64,000 nt of DNA from Anoxybacter fermentans. GTDB taxonomy: Bacteria > Bacillota > Halanaerobiia > DY22613. Under the pieces are notes generated by a model that did not search any database, had not been told where the DNA came from, and worked only from the letters and a program-made list of their open reading frames with translations. A program made the position numbers and the translations under genes. Location: the NCBI RefSeq assembly GCF_003991135.1, contig NZ_CP016379.1, forward strand, positions 434,001 to 498,000, in the 5' to 3' direction. Of this stretch, positions 27,863 to 37,543 are shown in pieces; position 1 is the first letter of the stretch, and each line of letters begins with the position of its first letter.

Positions 27863-29239
27863 ATGATTTTATCACAACATCTTGCTATTGAACAAAAACA
27901 GACATTAATTATGACCCCACGTCTTCAACAGGCCATACAATTACTTCAATTTTCTACTCTTGAATTAAATCAGTATATTCAAGAAGAACTTAAATCCAAT
28001 CCAATTCTAGAAGTAGAAATAGATGAACCCATGGAGGAAGAGCTTGAGCTTGATGAAGCAGACTTTTTAGAAGACTATCTGGCATATATAGATTATTCAT
28101 TTGAGCTTAAACAAAGTCTAGAGCGTGATCCGGAAGAATATAATTATGAAAATTATATCACAATTAAACCTACCCTTACTGAATATCTATTATCTCAGTT
28201 CAATTTATTGATCCATGATCCGGTTGAACTGGAAATTGGTGAATATTTGATTGGTTCTCTTGATGAGAGAGGGTTTTTGAGTATTCCGATAGAGGCAGTA
28301 TCAGAGGCCCTGGGTGTAGAAGTTCCCAGAGTAATGGCAGTTTTAAAGAAGATTCAAACTCTGGATCCTATTGGAGTGGGAGCAAGGAATCTGGTCGAAT
28401 CTCTGATTATACAGTGCAGGTATTTATATGGTGACTTACCTCTGGTAGAACAAATCATAAAGGACTTTCTCTATGACCTGGGCGAGAATCGGATAAAGCA
28501 GATTGCCAATAAACTTAAAGTTTCGCCGACTGAGGTTCAAAAAGCAGCGGATTTGATTAAAACCTTAAATCCTAGACCTGCAGCTAATTTTTCGACTAAT
28601 TATACAACTGGATATTTAGAGCCTGATGTTTTTATTCAAAAAGTAGGAAATGATTATATTGTAGTTATGAACGAACAGACTCAGCCACATTTAAAGATTA
28701 ATTCTTATTATCAAAAAATTTTAAAAAATTCAAAATCAGATAAAAATGTCAGAGAATTTTTAACAAAAAAGTTGAATTCGGCTTTATGGCTAATTAAGTG
28801 TATTGAACAGCGAAGGATGACTATCTATCGGATAGTAGAAACACTGGTGGAACTGCAACGACCTTTTTTAGATTATGGAATAAAATATCTCCAACCTATG
28901 ACATTAAATGAAGTTGCAGAAAGGATTCAAGTTCATGAATCCACTGTGAGTAGAGCTACGGCTAATAAATATGTCCAGACTCCCCATGGAATCTTTGAAC
29001 TTAAATTTTTCTTTAACAGCGGTATTTCTGGTGGCAATGGAGACGGACTTGCTTCAGTCAGTGTAAAAGAGATTATCCAGGAATTGATCCAAGGCGAAGA
29101 TCCAACTAAACCTTTAAGTGATAGAAAAATTGCAGAATTAATCAAAGAAAGGGGTTATTCTATCTCCCGCAGAACAGTTGCCAAATATCGGGATGAATTG
29201 GGTATTCCTCCTTCTAACAAACGACGGAGATATGATTAA
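27863..29239 (+). CDS. rpoN: RNA polymerase sigma-54 factor
   Basis: 458 residues. Region I is glutamine/leucine rich (QKQTLIMTPRLQQAIQLLQ), followed by an acidic linker, the core-binding domain, the HTH (VAERIQVHESTVSRA) and the RpoN box SRRTVAKYRDELGIP, then SNKRRR. Recognises -24/-12 promoters and needs an AAA+ activator; none is encoded in this window. ATG 27863 has GGGTGG eight bases ahead. Two hairpins follow. Confidence 0.95.
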   Translation: MILSQHLAIEQKQTLIMTPRLQQAIQLLQFSTLELNQYIQEELKSNPILEVEIDEPMEEELELDEADFLEDYLAYIDYSFELKQSLERDPEEYNYENYITIKPTLTEYLLSQFNLLIHDPVELEIGEYLIGSLDERGFLSIPIEAVSEALGVEVPRVMAVLKKIQTLDPIGVGARNLVESLIIQCRYLYGDLPLVEQIIKDFLYDLGENRIKQIANKLKVSPTEVQKAADLIKTLNPRPAANFSTNYTTGYLEPDVFIQKVGNDYIVVMNEQTQPHLKINSYYQKILKNSKSDKNVREFLTKKLNSALWLIKCIEQRRMTIYRIVETLVELQRPFLDYGIKYLQPMTLNEVAERIQVHESTVSRATANKYVQTPHGIFELKFFFNSGISGGNGDGLASVSVKEIIQELIQGEDPTKPLSDRKIAELIKERGYSISRRTVAKYRDELGIPPSNKRRRYD

Positions 29240-29246
29240 ATTGTTT

Positions 29247-29327
29247 AAAAGGCGAAGGTAAATTTGACCTTCGCCTTTTAAAGTTATTATCCCTTTCGGT
29301 GTTTTGGGCCGTAAAGGGATTTTTTTC
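29247..29327 (+). terminator. Two consecutive terminator hairpins after rpoN
   Basis: First: AAAAGGCGAAGGT (29247) with ACCTTCGCCTTTT (29267), no long U run. Second: ATCCCTTT (29289) with AAAGGGAT (29313), followed by a T run. Confidence 0.75.
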
Positions 29328-29415
29328 TGGCATAGGAAAATTTGGTGGTATAAAATTTAGCTAATAGTCAAAAAATAAAAAAGTTGTTAAAAAGTTGATA
29401 AATTTATTTTTTCAA

Positions 29416-29442
29416 ACAGGAATATGGCAACAAACGTCGAAT
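29416..29442 (+). promoter_or_regulatory. Sigma-H-type promoter of the LTD/metallo-beta-lactamase gene
   Basis: ACAGGAATA (29416-29424), 11-bp spacer, GTCGAAT (29436-29442). This fits the sigma-H consensus RNAGGAWWW-N11-12-RNNGAAT at every specified position. Confidence 0.6.
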
Positions 29443-29574
29443 TATAACTATACCACTTATTAAGGAAAAAAGTGGAATTTAAGAAAGAAGGGGGGTTTTG
29501 GAGAATTTAATATTAGGCGGATGTAGGGATTAAATTGTAGGAGGACTAACAAATAAAAAATAGGAGGGATTTAA

Positions 29575-31044
29575 ATGAAAAGAATGAGACTGACCTGGCT
29601 GGCTATAATGTTGATGGTTTTAGGATTGGTAATGACAGGATGTTTTAGTCTAGAGGAAAAGCAAAGTTTAAATAGGGATATTGAGAAAATTGTTACGCTG
29701 GCTTCAAATACTGTAGTAATATCAGAAGTATATTATGATACTCCTGGTACTGATAGCAAAGAAGAATACATTGAACTTTACAACATGAGTTCTTCAGCTA
29801 TTGATTTGAGCAATTGGACTCTCACTGATAATTATTCAACATATACTTTACCTGGTGGAACAGTTATTCAGAGTCAATCTACACTGATTATTGCTAAAGA
29901 TAGCAATGGATTTAATTCTTTATTTGGATTTAATCCGGACATTTCCGGTTTATCTCTGGCTTTAAGCAATTCAGGAGATCAGTTGATTTTAAAGGACAGT
30001 AGTGGTAATGCAGTAGACTATGTTGCCTGGGAAGGTTATGTGACTGGTTGGAACATTTATGCTAAGACCGGTAACTCTATTGAGCGGAACCCTGCAGATG
30101 TTGATACTGATACTGAATCTGACTGGGTGAGTAATGTTGCACCAACTCCTGGAACAGTAAATGGCGGTAGCAGTGGTAGCAGTGGTAGCAATACTGGTGG
30201 AGATACTGGTGGTTCTTCTGGTGGTTCTACCGGTACTGGTGAAAACCCAGCGCCAGGAGTTTTAAAAGTTCACTTCATTGATGTTGGTCAGGGAGATGCA
30301 ATCTTAATTCAGGCTCCTACTGGTGAAGCTATGATGATCGATGCTGGTAGCTGGGAGAGCGAAATTGAAAACAAGGTTATAAGTTATCTGACTAATCTGG
30401 GTCTTGATCACATTGATGTTACTGTTGCTACTCATCCACATTCTGACCATATTGGTAGTCTTGATGCAGTTATCAATAACTGGCCAGTATATAAGGCTTA
30501 TGATAGCGGTTTAGTTTATACTTCTCAAAGCTATGATGATTATATGAACGCTATTGAAACTAACAATGTACCACTTTACCTGGCACGGAGAGGAGATAGT
30601 TTCTATTTAAGTCCTGACGTATATGTTGAAATTTTAAGTCCAACTGATGCTATTGTAAACAATCCACAATATACTAATGACGTATCAGTTGTACTTCGTC
30701 TAACTTATGGAAATACCAGCTTTATCTTTACTGGTGATGCTGGTCAGAATATTGAGACTGAGATTATGGCAGAAGGTTATAATGTTGATGCAGATGTGTT
30801 AAAAGTTGGTCACCATGGTAGCTATACCGCTACAGCTCCGGAATTTGTTGATGCTGTAACTCCAACCGTTGGTGCGGTAATCATGTGCGGTGAAAATAAT
30901 CCTTATGGACATCCACATCAAGAAACTTTAGATACATTGAATAGCAGAAATATTACAATTTATCGTACTGACCTGGATGGAGCTTTAAATGGAGATATTG
31001 TCATGACATCTGATGGAAATACAATTACAGTAACAACTTATTAA
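29575..31044 (+). CDS. Secreted lipoprotein: lamin-tail domain plus ComEC-like metallo-beta-lactamase domain
   Basis: 489 residues. Lipoprotein signal with lipobox VMTGC at about residue 23. A lamin-tail domain (about 47-185: ISEVYYDTPGTDSKEEYIELYN, IDLSNWTL) is followed by a Gly/Ser linker and an MBL domain (about 227-489: VHFIDVGQGDAILIQ, THPHSDHIGSLDAV, FTGDAG, VGHHGS, HPHQETL). The metal ligands HxHxDH are intact. The MBL domain resembles the ComEC C-terminal nuclease, but no ComEC membrane channel is attached. An extracellular, membrane-tethered nuclease is inferred. Promoter is sigma-H-like; DUF3006 follows. Confidence 0.85.
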   Translation: MKRMRLTWLAIMLMVLGLVMTGCFSLEEKQSLNRDIEKIVTLASNTVVISEVYYDTPGTDSKEEYIELYNMSSSAIDLSNWTLTDNYSTYTLPGGTVIQSQSTLIIAKDSNGFNSLFGFNPDISGLSLALSNSGDQLILKDSSGNAVDYVAWEGYVTGWNIYAKTGNSIERNPADVDTDTESDWVSNVAPTPGTVNGGSSGSSGSNTGGDTGGSSGGSTGTGENPAPGVLKVHFIDVGQGDAILIQAPTGEAMMIDAGSWESEIENKVISYLTNLGLDHIDVTVATHPHSDHIGSLDAVINNWPVYKAYDSGLVYTSQSYDDYMNAIETNNVPLYLARRGDSFYLSPDVYVEILSPTDAIVNNPQYTNDVSVVLRLTYGNTSFIFTGDAGQNIETEIMAEGYNVDADVLKVGHHGSYTATAPEFVDAVTPTVGAVIMCGENNPYGHPHQETLDTLNSRNITIYRTDLDGALNGDIVMTSDGNTITVTTY

Positions 31045-31119
31045 TATACTAAAAAAGGACAAAACAGATGTTTCAGTGGAAATATACCAGTAAATTCAAC
31101 TATAGTGGGAGGGATTTTT

Positions 31120-31365
31120 TTGCGGATTAGAGCGGTCGTTGACCAGATTGAAGCAGGAAAAGCATTACTTCTCATTTCATCAAATGAGAGAGGTAAGATT
31201 ATCTGGCCTGTGAAGCATTTACCAGAAGAGATTAAAGAGGGAGATATTGTCTATATCAATATCGAAATTGACCATGAAGAGACCAAAAAGATTAAAGAAA
31301 AGGCCCAAGATCGACTTGCTAGACTACTAAAACGTACCCAGGAAATGGAGAAGAAAAAAGATTAG
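31120..31365 (+). CDS. DUF3006 family protein
   Basis: 81 residues: RIRAVVDQIEAGKALLLIS, WPVKHLPEEIKEGDIVYINIEID, then a charged coiled tail (EETKKIKEKAQDRLARLLKR). DUF3006 proteins are commonly next to ComEC-like MBL proteins; the function is unknown. Cytoplasmic (no signal). The TTG at 31120 is preferred because GGGAGGG lies just ahead; the ATG-like frame extension begins at 31105 on a GTG. Confidence 0.8.
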   Translation: MRIRAVVDQIEAGKALLLISSNERGKIIWPVKHLPEEIKEGDIVYINIEIDHEETKKIKEKAQDRLARLLKRTQEMEKKKD

Positions 31366-31391
31366 GCTTCCCTCTTTGAGGGAAGCCTTTT
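31365..31391 (+). terminator. Terminator overlapping the DUF3006 stop codon
   Basis: GGCTTCCCTC (31365-31374), TTT loop, GAGGGAAGCC (31378-31387), then TTTT. The last base of the TAG stop is the first base of the stem. Confidence 0.85.
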
Positions 31392-31430
31392 GGTAGATAT
31401 AAAAAATATAATATAGTAAGAAAAATTCAG

Positions 31431-31457
31431 ACAGGAATATGGAAATATATGTCAAAT
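31431..31457 (+). promoter_or_regulatory. Sigma-H-type promoter of the LTD/phospholipase-D gene
   Basis: ACAGGAATA (31431-31439), 11-bp spacer, GTCAAAT (31451-31457); one mismatch to RNNGAAT. The 12 bases ACAGGAATATGG are identical to those upstream of the LTD/MBL gene. About 250 bp of AT-rich leader separates it from the start codon. Confidence 0.55.
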
Positions 31458-31708
31458 AGTTATATTAATATTTCAGATAGCTAACAGTAAATAAGCCAGG
31501 ATTATATGAAATTAATCATATTTGCTAATATATAGTAAAATTTAACAAGAATTAAATAGGAAATTGTATGGAAAATGCTTAATTATAAAGAGAAATTTTA
31601 TGGTAAAGGGGGAGATATCAAAGATATAAAAATTATAATTAGGTAAGGGGAAAAGGTAAGGAGAAGTTTAAGGGATTTAAAAAAATTTTAAATTAAGGGG
31701 TGAAAAAG

Positions 31709-34700
31709 ATGTTAGCTTCAAAAAGAGTCTCTATTCTGGTATTAATGATTAGTTTGGTGTGGGTTTTTATTGTCTCTGGACAATATATACAGGCGGCGAA
31801 TATTGGTTCAGTTGTGATCAATGAAGTAGCCTGGGTGGGGACAACATATAGCACCTATGATGAATGGATTGAGTTATATAACACTACAAACTCAGATATA
31901 GATTTATCAGGTTGGACTTTAAATGCTGTAGATGGGACTCCAAGTATAAATTTATCAGGAATTATCCCAGCTAAAGGATATTTTCTTCTGGAAAGAACAG
32001 ATGATAATTCTGTTCCAGGTATATCTGCTGATCTGATATATACCGGGAGTTTAGGAAATACTGGAGAGACTCTTGAGTTAAGAGATGCGTCAGGGACATT
32101 GATAGACAGTGTTGATGCCTGGTATGCAGGAGATAATGATACTAAAGCTACTATGGAAAGAACTGATCCCCTGGTAAGCGGTACTGATTCATCTAACTGG
32201 AACACATCAACTGTTGGGTATGATGGAGGCTATGGTACCCCGAAAGCATTAAATTCCAATACCAGCTCTTCTGGTAGTTCTGGAGGAAGTATAGGTGGTG
32301 GTACTTCTGATTTATGGTATGATGTCTATTTTTCTGATAACCTCAATACTGTAATGCCTGATTATGGGCCAAAAAATATGGCTAATGCTCTGGTAAATGC
32401 CATTAATAGTGCCACTACTTCTATTGATTTTGCTATTTACGGAATGAGAGAAACAGAAGAGATACTGGCTGCTTTAATAGATGCTGTAAATCGCGGTGTT
32501 CAGGTCCGCGGTGTAGTCGATTCAGATTCTTCAGGTTATTATTACTATAAGGATACACAGAAATTAATTGATTCATTGCCAGCAGGTGCAGTAATTGCTG
32601 ACAATGATGATAGAATTATGCACAACAAGTTCTTTATTTTCGATGATAGTTCTGTCTGGACAGGTTCTACTAACATCTCAGATACAGGTATTAACGCCGA
32701 ATATAATTCTAACTGGTCGATACTTATCAGACATACCGATTTGGCCCTTGCCTATAAACAAGAATTTGAAGAAATGTACTCCGGAAAGTTCCATGATGCC
32801 AAAACTGATAATACCCAACATATTTTTCCGCCATTAGAAGATGGATCTATCATAGAATGTTATTTCTCACCAACGGATGATGCCACCCATAATGCCATTA
32901 TTCGTGCTATTAATGCTGCTCAAAGTACATTATACATTAAAATTTTCTATCTGACTGATCAGGAAATTGCTGATGCGATTATTGCTGCATATAATCGTGG
33001 AGTTGATGTCAAAGTTATTATAGATGCATCGGGAGCTGCTAATGAGTTCAGTAAACATGAACAACTCCGAAATGTAGGTATTCCTGTTAAAGTAGAAAAT
33101 TGGGGCGGAAAAGAACATATGAAAGCTCTGGTGGCTGATGGGTATATAGTTATAATTGGATCACAGAATTGGACGGGTTCTGGAAATACTGAGAATGATG
33201 AAAATACCTTATACATTGAAAATCAGCCATTAGCTGCTGCATTTACTGATTACTTTAATCTGCACTGGAATTGGATTCCTGATACATGGTTAGCAGGTAA
33301 TCCAGGTGCAGAATCACCAAATTCTGTAGGTTCATTGTCAGATTTTATTGACAATGATCATGATGGACTGACTGATGAAGGGGCACCAGAGAGCATAAAT
33401 ACAGTTGAAACCGGGCCAGGTGCGATAAATGTTTACTTTAACAAAGGTGCGTTAACAAGATATGCAACAACCAATAACCTGGCAAATCATCATGTTAATT
33501 TAGAGGATCGTTTGATAGAAAGAATTAATAACGCAACTACATCTATTGATATGGCAATTTATGAAATTAATTTGCCCCGAGTTGTTGATGCTCTTATAAA
33601 GAAAGCACAGGCAGGTGTGAATATAAGATTAATTGTCGATGCAAAACAACCATCAGATGCTACTTATGAAGAACGTTATCAAATTATGAGGCTTTATCTA
33701 GAAAAAATGGCACGTGGTGGAGATGGTATAATTGGTACTTCTGATGATATAATCATCTTCTCTGATTCTCCAATTTTTGCAGTAGAAGATAGTATTTTAA
33801 GAGGGCAATATGGACTTCCTTCTACTCCGGATGGAATTAATTATGTCACAGTAACTGTTGCAGGAAATCAAGTTTCCGGTTACCTTTTTGTAGATGCGGA
33901 ACAAAAATCTGATGGAACATATTATTCTCCTTCCGATCAGATGCACAATAAGTTTGTAATTTTTGACAACACCTGGGTATGGACAGGAAGTTGGAACTTT
34001 ACCGAAACCGGATTATATGGTTCAGAAGAAAATAGACTTGCTGGTATTCTTGGTGGGAATACTCAACATGTGGTAGAAATTAACTCAGTTGAATTGGCTG
34101 ATATTTTCAAGAGGGAATTTGATGAAATGTGGGGCAGCAGTACTATGCAACCAGATCCTCAGGTATCTAACTTCCATTCCAGAAAGGTTGATAATACTGC
34201 CCATGTAGTTGATGTAGGTGGACGCATAGTAGAAGTCTATTTCTCTCCAGGAGATGATGCAATAGGTCATATAACCAATTATGTACGGAATAATGCTGAT
34301 TTTAATGCTTATTTTACCATTTTTGCATGGTCTAACCAGACGTTATTAGATGAATTAAAATATTTATGGGAAGGTTCAAAAGAAGATTTGATTGGAACCC
34401 TTACCGGTTTTGATGTCAAAGGTGTTTTTGATTCATCATACTGGAATAGCTGGTGGTCGGCATCAGTAGATATGACAGGACGCACAGCTTCATATGAAAG
34501 TCTAGATAATCCAAATACTCGTTGGGCTAACCCGGCACCAGTTTATAAGGACGGAGAGGATAGAAAACTACACAGTAAGACTATGTTAATCGATGCTGAT
34601 ACAAACAGTGATCCAGTAGTTATTGTTGGTTCGGCCAATTGGAGTGCTAACGGAAATGACGTAAATGATGAAAATATTTTGATCATCCATGATGCAAATA

Positions 34701-34774
34701 TCGTCAACCAGTTCTTACAGGAATTCTACGCTAGATACTATATGGCTGGAGGAAGAATTCCAATGGGACAATAA
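31709..34774 (+). CDS. Secreted lamin-tail protein with four phospholipase-D HKD motifs
   Basis: About 1021 residues. Signal peptide ending near QYIQAA; lamin-tail domain (about 35-185: VINEVAWVGTTYSTYDEWIELYN); first PLD enzyme with motifs MHNKFFIFDDSSVWTGSTN (about 308) and EHMKALVADGYIVIIGSQNW (about 470); a calcium-loop-like DNDHDGLTDEG (about 550); second PLD enzyme with MHNKFVIFDNTWVWTGSWNF (about 749) and LHSKTMLIDA to VGSANWS (about 955). Two HKD motifs normally make one active site, so this is a tandem of two enzymes. Secreted phospholipase or nuclease activity is inferred from the family. GTG 31700 is an alternative start. Confidence 0.85.
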   Translation: MLASKRVSILVLMISLVWVFIVSGQYIQAANIGSVVINEVAWVGTTYSTYDEWIELYNTTNSDIDLSGWTLNAVDGTPSINLSGIIPAKGYFLLERTDDNSVPGISADLIYTGSLGNTGETLELRDASGTLIDSVDAWYAGDNDTKATMERTDPLVSGTDSSNWNTSTVGYDGGYGTPKALNSNTSSSGSSGGSIGGGTSDLWYDVYFSDNLNTVMPDYGPKNMANALVNAINSATTSIDFAIYGMRETEEILAALIDAVNRGVQVRGVVDSDSSGYYYYKDTQKLIDSLPAGAVIADNDDRIMHNKFFIFDDSSVWTGSTNISDTGINAEYNSNWSILIRHTDLALAYKQEFEEMYSGKFHDAKTDNTQHIFPPLEDGSIIECYFSPTDDATHNAIIRAINAAQSTLYIKIFYLTDQEIADAIIAAYNRGVDVKVIIDASGAANEFSKHEQLRNVGIPVKVENWGGKEHMKALVADGYIVIIGSQNWTGSGNTENDENTLYIENQPLAAAFTDYFNLHWNWIPDTWLAGNPGAESPNSVGSLSDFIDNDHDGLTDEGAPESINTVETGPGAINVYFNKGALTRYATTNNLANHHVNLEDRLIERINNATTSIDMAIYEINLPRVVDALIKKAQAGVNIRLIVDAKQPSDATYEERYQIMRLYLEKMARGGDGIIGTSDDIIIFSDSPIFAVEDSILRGQYGLPSTPDGINYVTVTVAGNQVSGYLFVDAEQKSDGTYYSPSDQMHNKFVIFDNTWVWTGSWNFTETGLYGSEENRLAGILGGNTQHVVEINSVELADIFKREFDEMWGSSTMQPDPQVSNFHSRKVDNTAHVVDVGGRIVEVYFSPGDDAIGHITNYVRNNADFNAYFTIFAWSNQTLLDELKYLWEGSKEDLIGTLTGFDVKGVFDSSYWNSWWSASVDMTGRTASYESLDNPNTRWANPAPVYKDGEDRKLHSKTMLIDADTNSDPVVIVGSANWSANGNDVNDENILIIHDANIVNQFLQEFYARYYMAGGRIPMGQ

Positions 34775-34787
34775 ACTAATTACCCTT

Positions 34788-34822
34788 GGCTGTTGACATT
34801 TTGCATGTCAACAGCCTTTTTT
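34788..34822 (+). terminator. Terminator after the LTD/PLD gene
   Basis: GGCTGTTGACA (34788-34798) and TGTCAACAGCC (34806-34816) followed by TTTTTT. The stem has the same sequence as the one at 10589. Confidence 0.9.
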
Positions 34823-34931
34823 AATGAAAAATTATCTGGGAAAAATTTTTTTAGAATTTTTTTCTCTGGAGCAGGAATTATTCACATTATGTAGAATAGA
34901 CTGAATAGAAAAAAGTTTGTTTTTTTCTTCT

Positions 34932-34992
34932 GTGGGTCAAAAAACGCACCCGCGGGACAGATAACATCCCGTTGGCTGATTGAATATATAAT
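34932..34992 (+). promoter_or_regulatory. Candidate CggR operator and promoter region
   Basis: On the minus strand bases 34971-34956 read CGGGATGTTATCTGTC, one base from the B. subtilis CggR half-site CGGGACN6TGTC; a weaker second half-site follows (CGGGTG, TGAC). A TATAAT at 34987-34992 may be the -10, placing the operator over the -35 region. The -35 itself is poor, so the promoter is tentative. Confidence 0.45.
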
Positions 34993-35038
34993 AACGGAGT
35001 GGTAACACTAGTTGATGTAAATATATTTTTTGATAATA

Positions 35039-35077
35039 GCGGGTTAAATTTGTTCCAGTGGGTCAAATTTATCCCGC
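35039..35077 (+). promoter_or_regulatory. Inverted repeat in the cggR leader
   Basis: GCGGGTTAAATTTG (35039-35052) and CAAATTTATCCCGC (35064-35077) form a 13/14 inverted repeat just upstream of the RBS (35091). Its spacer and right arm include GTGGGTCAAA, which also occurs at 34932, so it may be a second operator or a leader hairpin. Confidence 0.5.
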
Positions 35078-35105
35078 TCAATACGTCCCCAAAGGAGGTG
35101 AAAGA

Positions 35106-36149
35106 TTGGAGCGGCTTTTCAGGATACAGCGCAAACTTTTGCCGGATTTAATAATGGTTGTAGAGAAAAGATATAATATATTAAAAGAAATTCAGCATCT
35201 ACAACCTATAGGGCGACGCATTCTGGCAGAAAAACTGGACGAAAGTGAGCGAAGTGTTCGTAATGAACTGGATTTTTTGAAAGATATAGGGTTAATTCAT
35301 ATCACCTCTGCTGGGGCTGTTTTAACCGATGAAGGGAAGGAACTTTTAAATGAACTTGTAGATTATATTAAGGTGATTAAGGGAATTAGTGATCTGGAAG
35401 CTGAAGTTCAAAAGATCCTCGGTATTTCACAGGTTCTTATTGTACCGGGGGCTTATAATCCCGAATACAATAAAACCGAATTGGGGCGTTTTGCTGCTGG
35501 AGAATTGAAGAAGATTCTTGCCAACAGAAAAGATGAACTAACAATTCTGGCTGTAACTGGTGGTACTACTATGGCGGAAGTGGCAAATACTATGACCTGG
35601 GATGGTGAGAATCGTCAGATTATAGTAATTCCAGGTCGGGGTGGTCTTGGAGAAGACGTGGAGATTCAAGCCAATACTATAGCGGCCACGATAGCAAAAA
35701 AATTAGGTGGTACATATCGTATGCTCCATGTTCCCGATAATTTGCAGGAAACCACCCTAAACAGCCTCTGTCAGGAACCTCAGATTAAAGAAGTTTTGGA
35801 TTTGCTGGCCAGGGCTAATATTCTGGTTCATGGTGTGGGTACTGCTGAAGAGATGGCAAAAAGGCGGGGATTGTCTCTTTCAGAAATCAATTATCTTAAA
35901 GAAGTAGGAGCTGTAGGTGAAGCTTTTGGGTTCTATTTTAGTGAAGATGGAAAGATTGTTTATACGACTACCAGTGTTGGTTTAAAACTTGATGATTTGA
36001 AAAGAGATGATCTTTTGGTGATTGCTATTGCAGAAGGAGAAGAAAAAGCTAGAGCCATTCTCTCTGTCGTCTCGCCAGAATATCATGATATTCTGATTAC
36101 TGATGAAAAGACAGCCAGAGAGATGTTAGAAATTTTTCATAAACGGTAG
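35106..36149 (+). CDS. cggR: Central glycolytic genes regulator CggR (SorC/DeoR family)
   Basis: 347 residues, close to B. subtilis CggR (340). N-terminal winged HTH (RRILAEKLDESERSVRNELDFLKDIGLI) and a C-terminal sugar-phosphate-binding domain (AVTGGTTMAEVANTM, VIPGRGGLGEDVEIQAN, GVGTAEEMAKRRGL). In Bacillus it represses gapA operons and is released by fructose-1,6-bisphosphate. It heads the glycolytic gene set here. The start is TTG 35106, with GGAGG seven bases ahead; a longer frame to 35058 would translate the leader inverted repeat. Confidence 0.92.
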   Translation: MERLFRIQRKLLPDLIMVVEKRYNILKEIQHLQPIGRRILAEKLDESERSVRNELDFLKDIGLIHITSAGAVLTDEGKELLNELVDYIKVIKGISDLEAEVQKILGISQVLIVPGAYNPEYNKTELGRFAAGELKKILANRKDELTILAVTGGTTMAEVANTMTWDGENRQIIVIPGRGGLGEDVEIQANTIAATIAKKLGGTYRMLHVPDNLQETTLNSLCQEPQIKEVLDLLARANILVHGVGTAEEMAKRRGLSLSEINYLKEVGAVGEAFGFYFSEDGKIVYTTTSVGLKLDDLKRDDLLVIAIAEGEEKARAILSVVSPEYHDILITDEKTAREMLEIFHKR

Positions 36150-36171
36150 TTTAACTTAAATTTAGATATAA

Positions 36172-36413
36172 GGTTAAACTGCAAAAGTAAGGTTAAACTG
36201 CAAAAAGCTAATTTTTCGTTCCTTGAGAAATTTTTCGAACCATCTAAAGCTCGATTTCAGTCGAAATAAGGCTACCTGATCAAATAGCTCTCCTGGCCCT
36301 TAGAACTAGCTCATCACATCCTGTGATGAGGCCTTATTTCGACTTCAATCTTGCTAAGATGGTTTAGCGAAAAATTTTTATGTCGCTCAAAATTAGCTTT
36401 TTGCAGTACAATC
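36172..36413. repeat. Palindromic intergenic element, copy 8 (B to A), between cggR and gapA
   Basis: Full element 36191-36413, B arm first, hairpins and A arm following, right end GCTTTTTGCAGTACAATC. The left tip is duplicated: GGTTAAACTGCAAAAGTAA (36172) then GGTTAAACTGCAAAAAGC (36191). Located inside an otherwise continuous operon; the gapA RBS starts 17 bp downstream. Confidence 0.92.
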
Positions 36414-36419
36414 ATATAA

Positions 36420-37460
<1,041 letters not shown>

Positions 37461-37489
37461 TAACTTAAAAAGGATAAAATGAAAAATGG

Positions 37490-37516
37490 GGGTGGAGTAC
37501 TATTTCTCCACCCTTT
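37490..37516 (+). promoter_or_regulatory. Intergenic hairpin between gapA and pgk
   Basis: GGGTGGAG (37490-37497) and CTCCACCC (37506-37513), followed by only TTT. Too weak for full termination; could attenuate or protect the gapA mRNA 3' end. Confidence 0.5.
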
Positions 37517-37543
37517 ACTGAGAAATAAAGGAGGTATAATGTG

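Noticed and set aside
30160-30245. Short tandem repeat that might suggest a CRISPR-like or microsatellite array
   Set aside because: It is the Gly/Ser linker (GGTAGCAGT units) between the lamin-tail and MBL domains, in frame with the gene.
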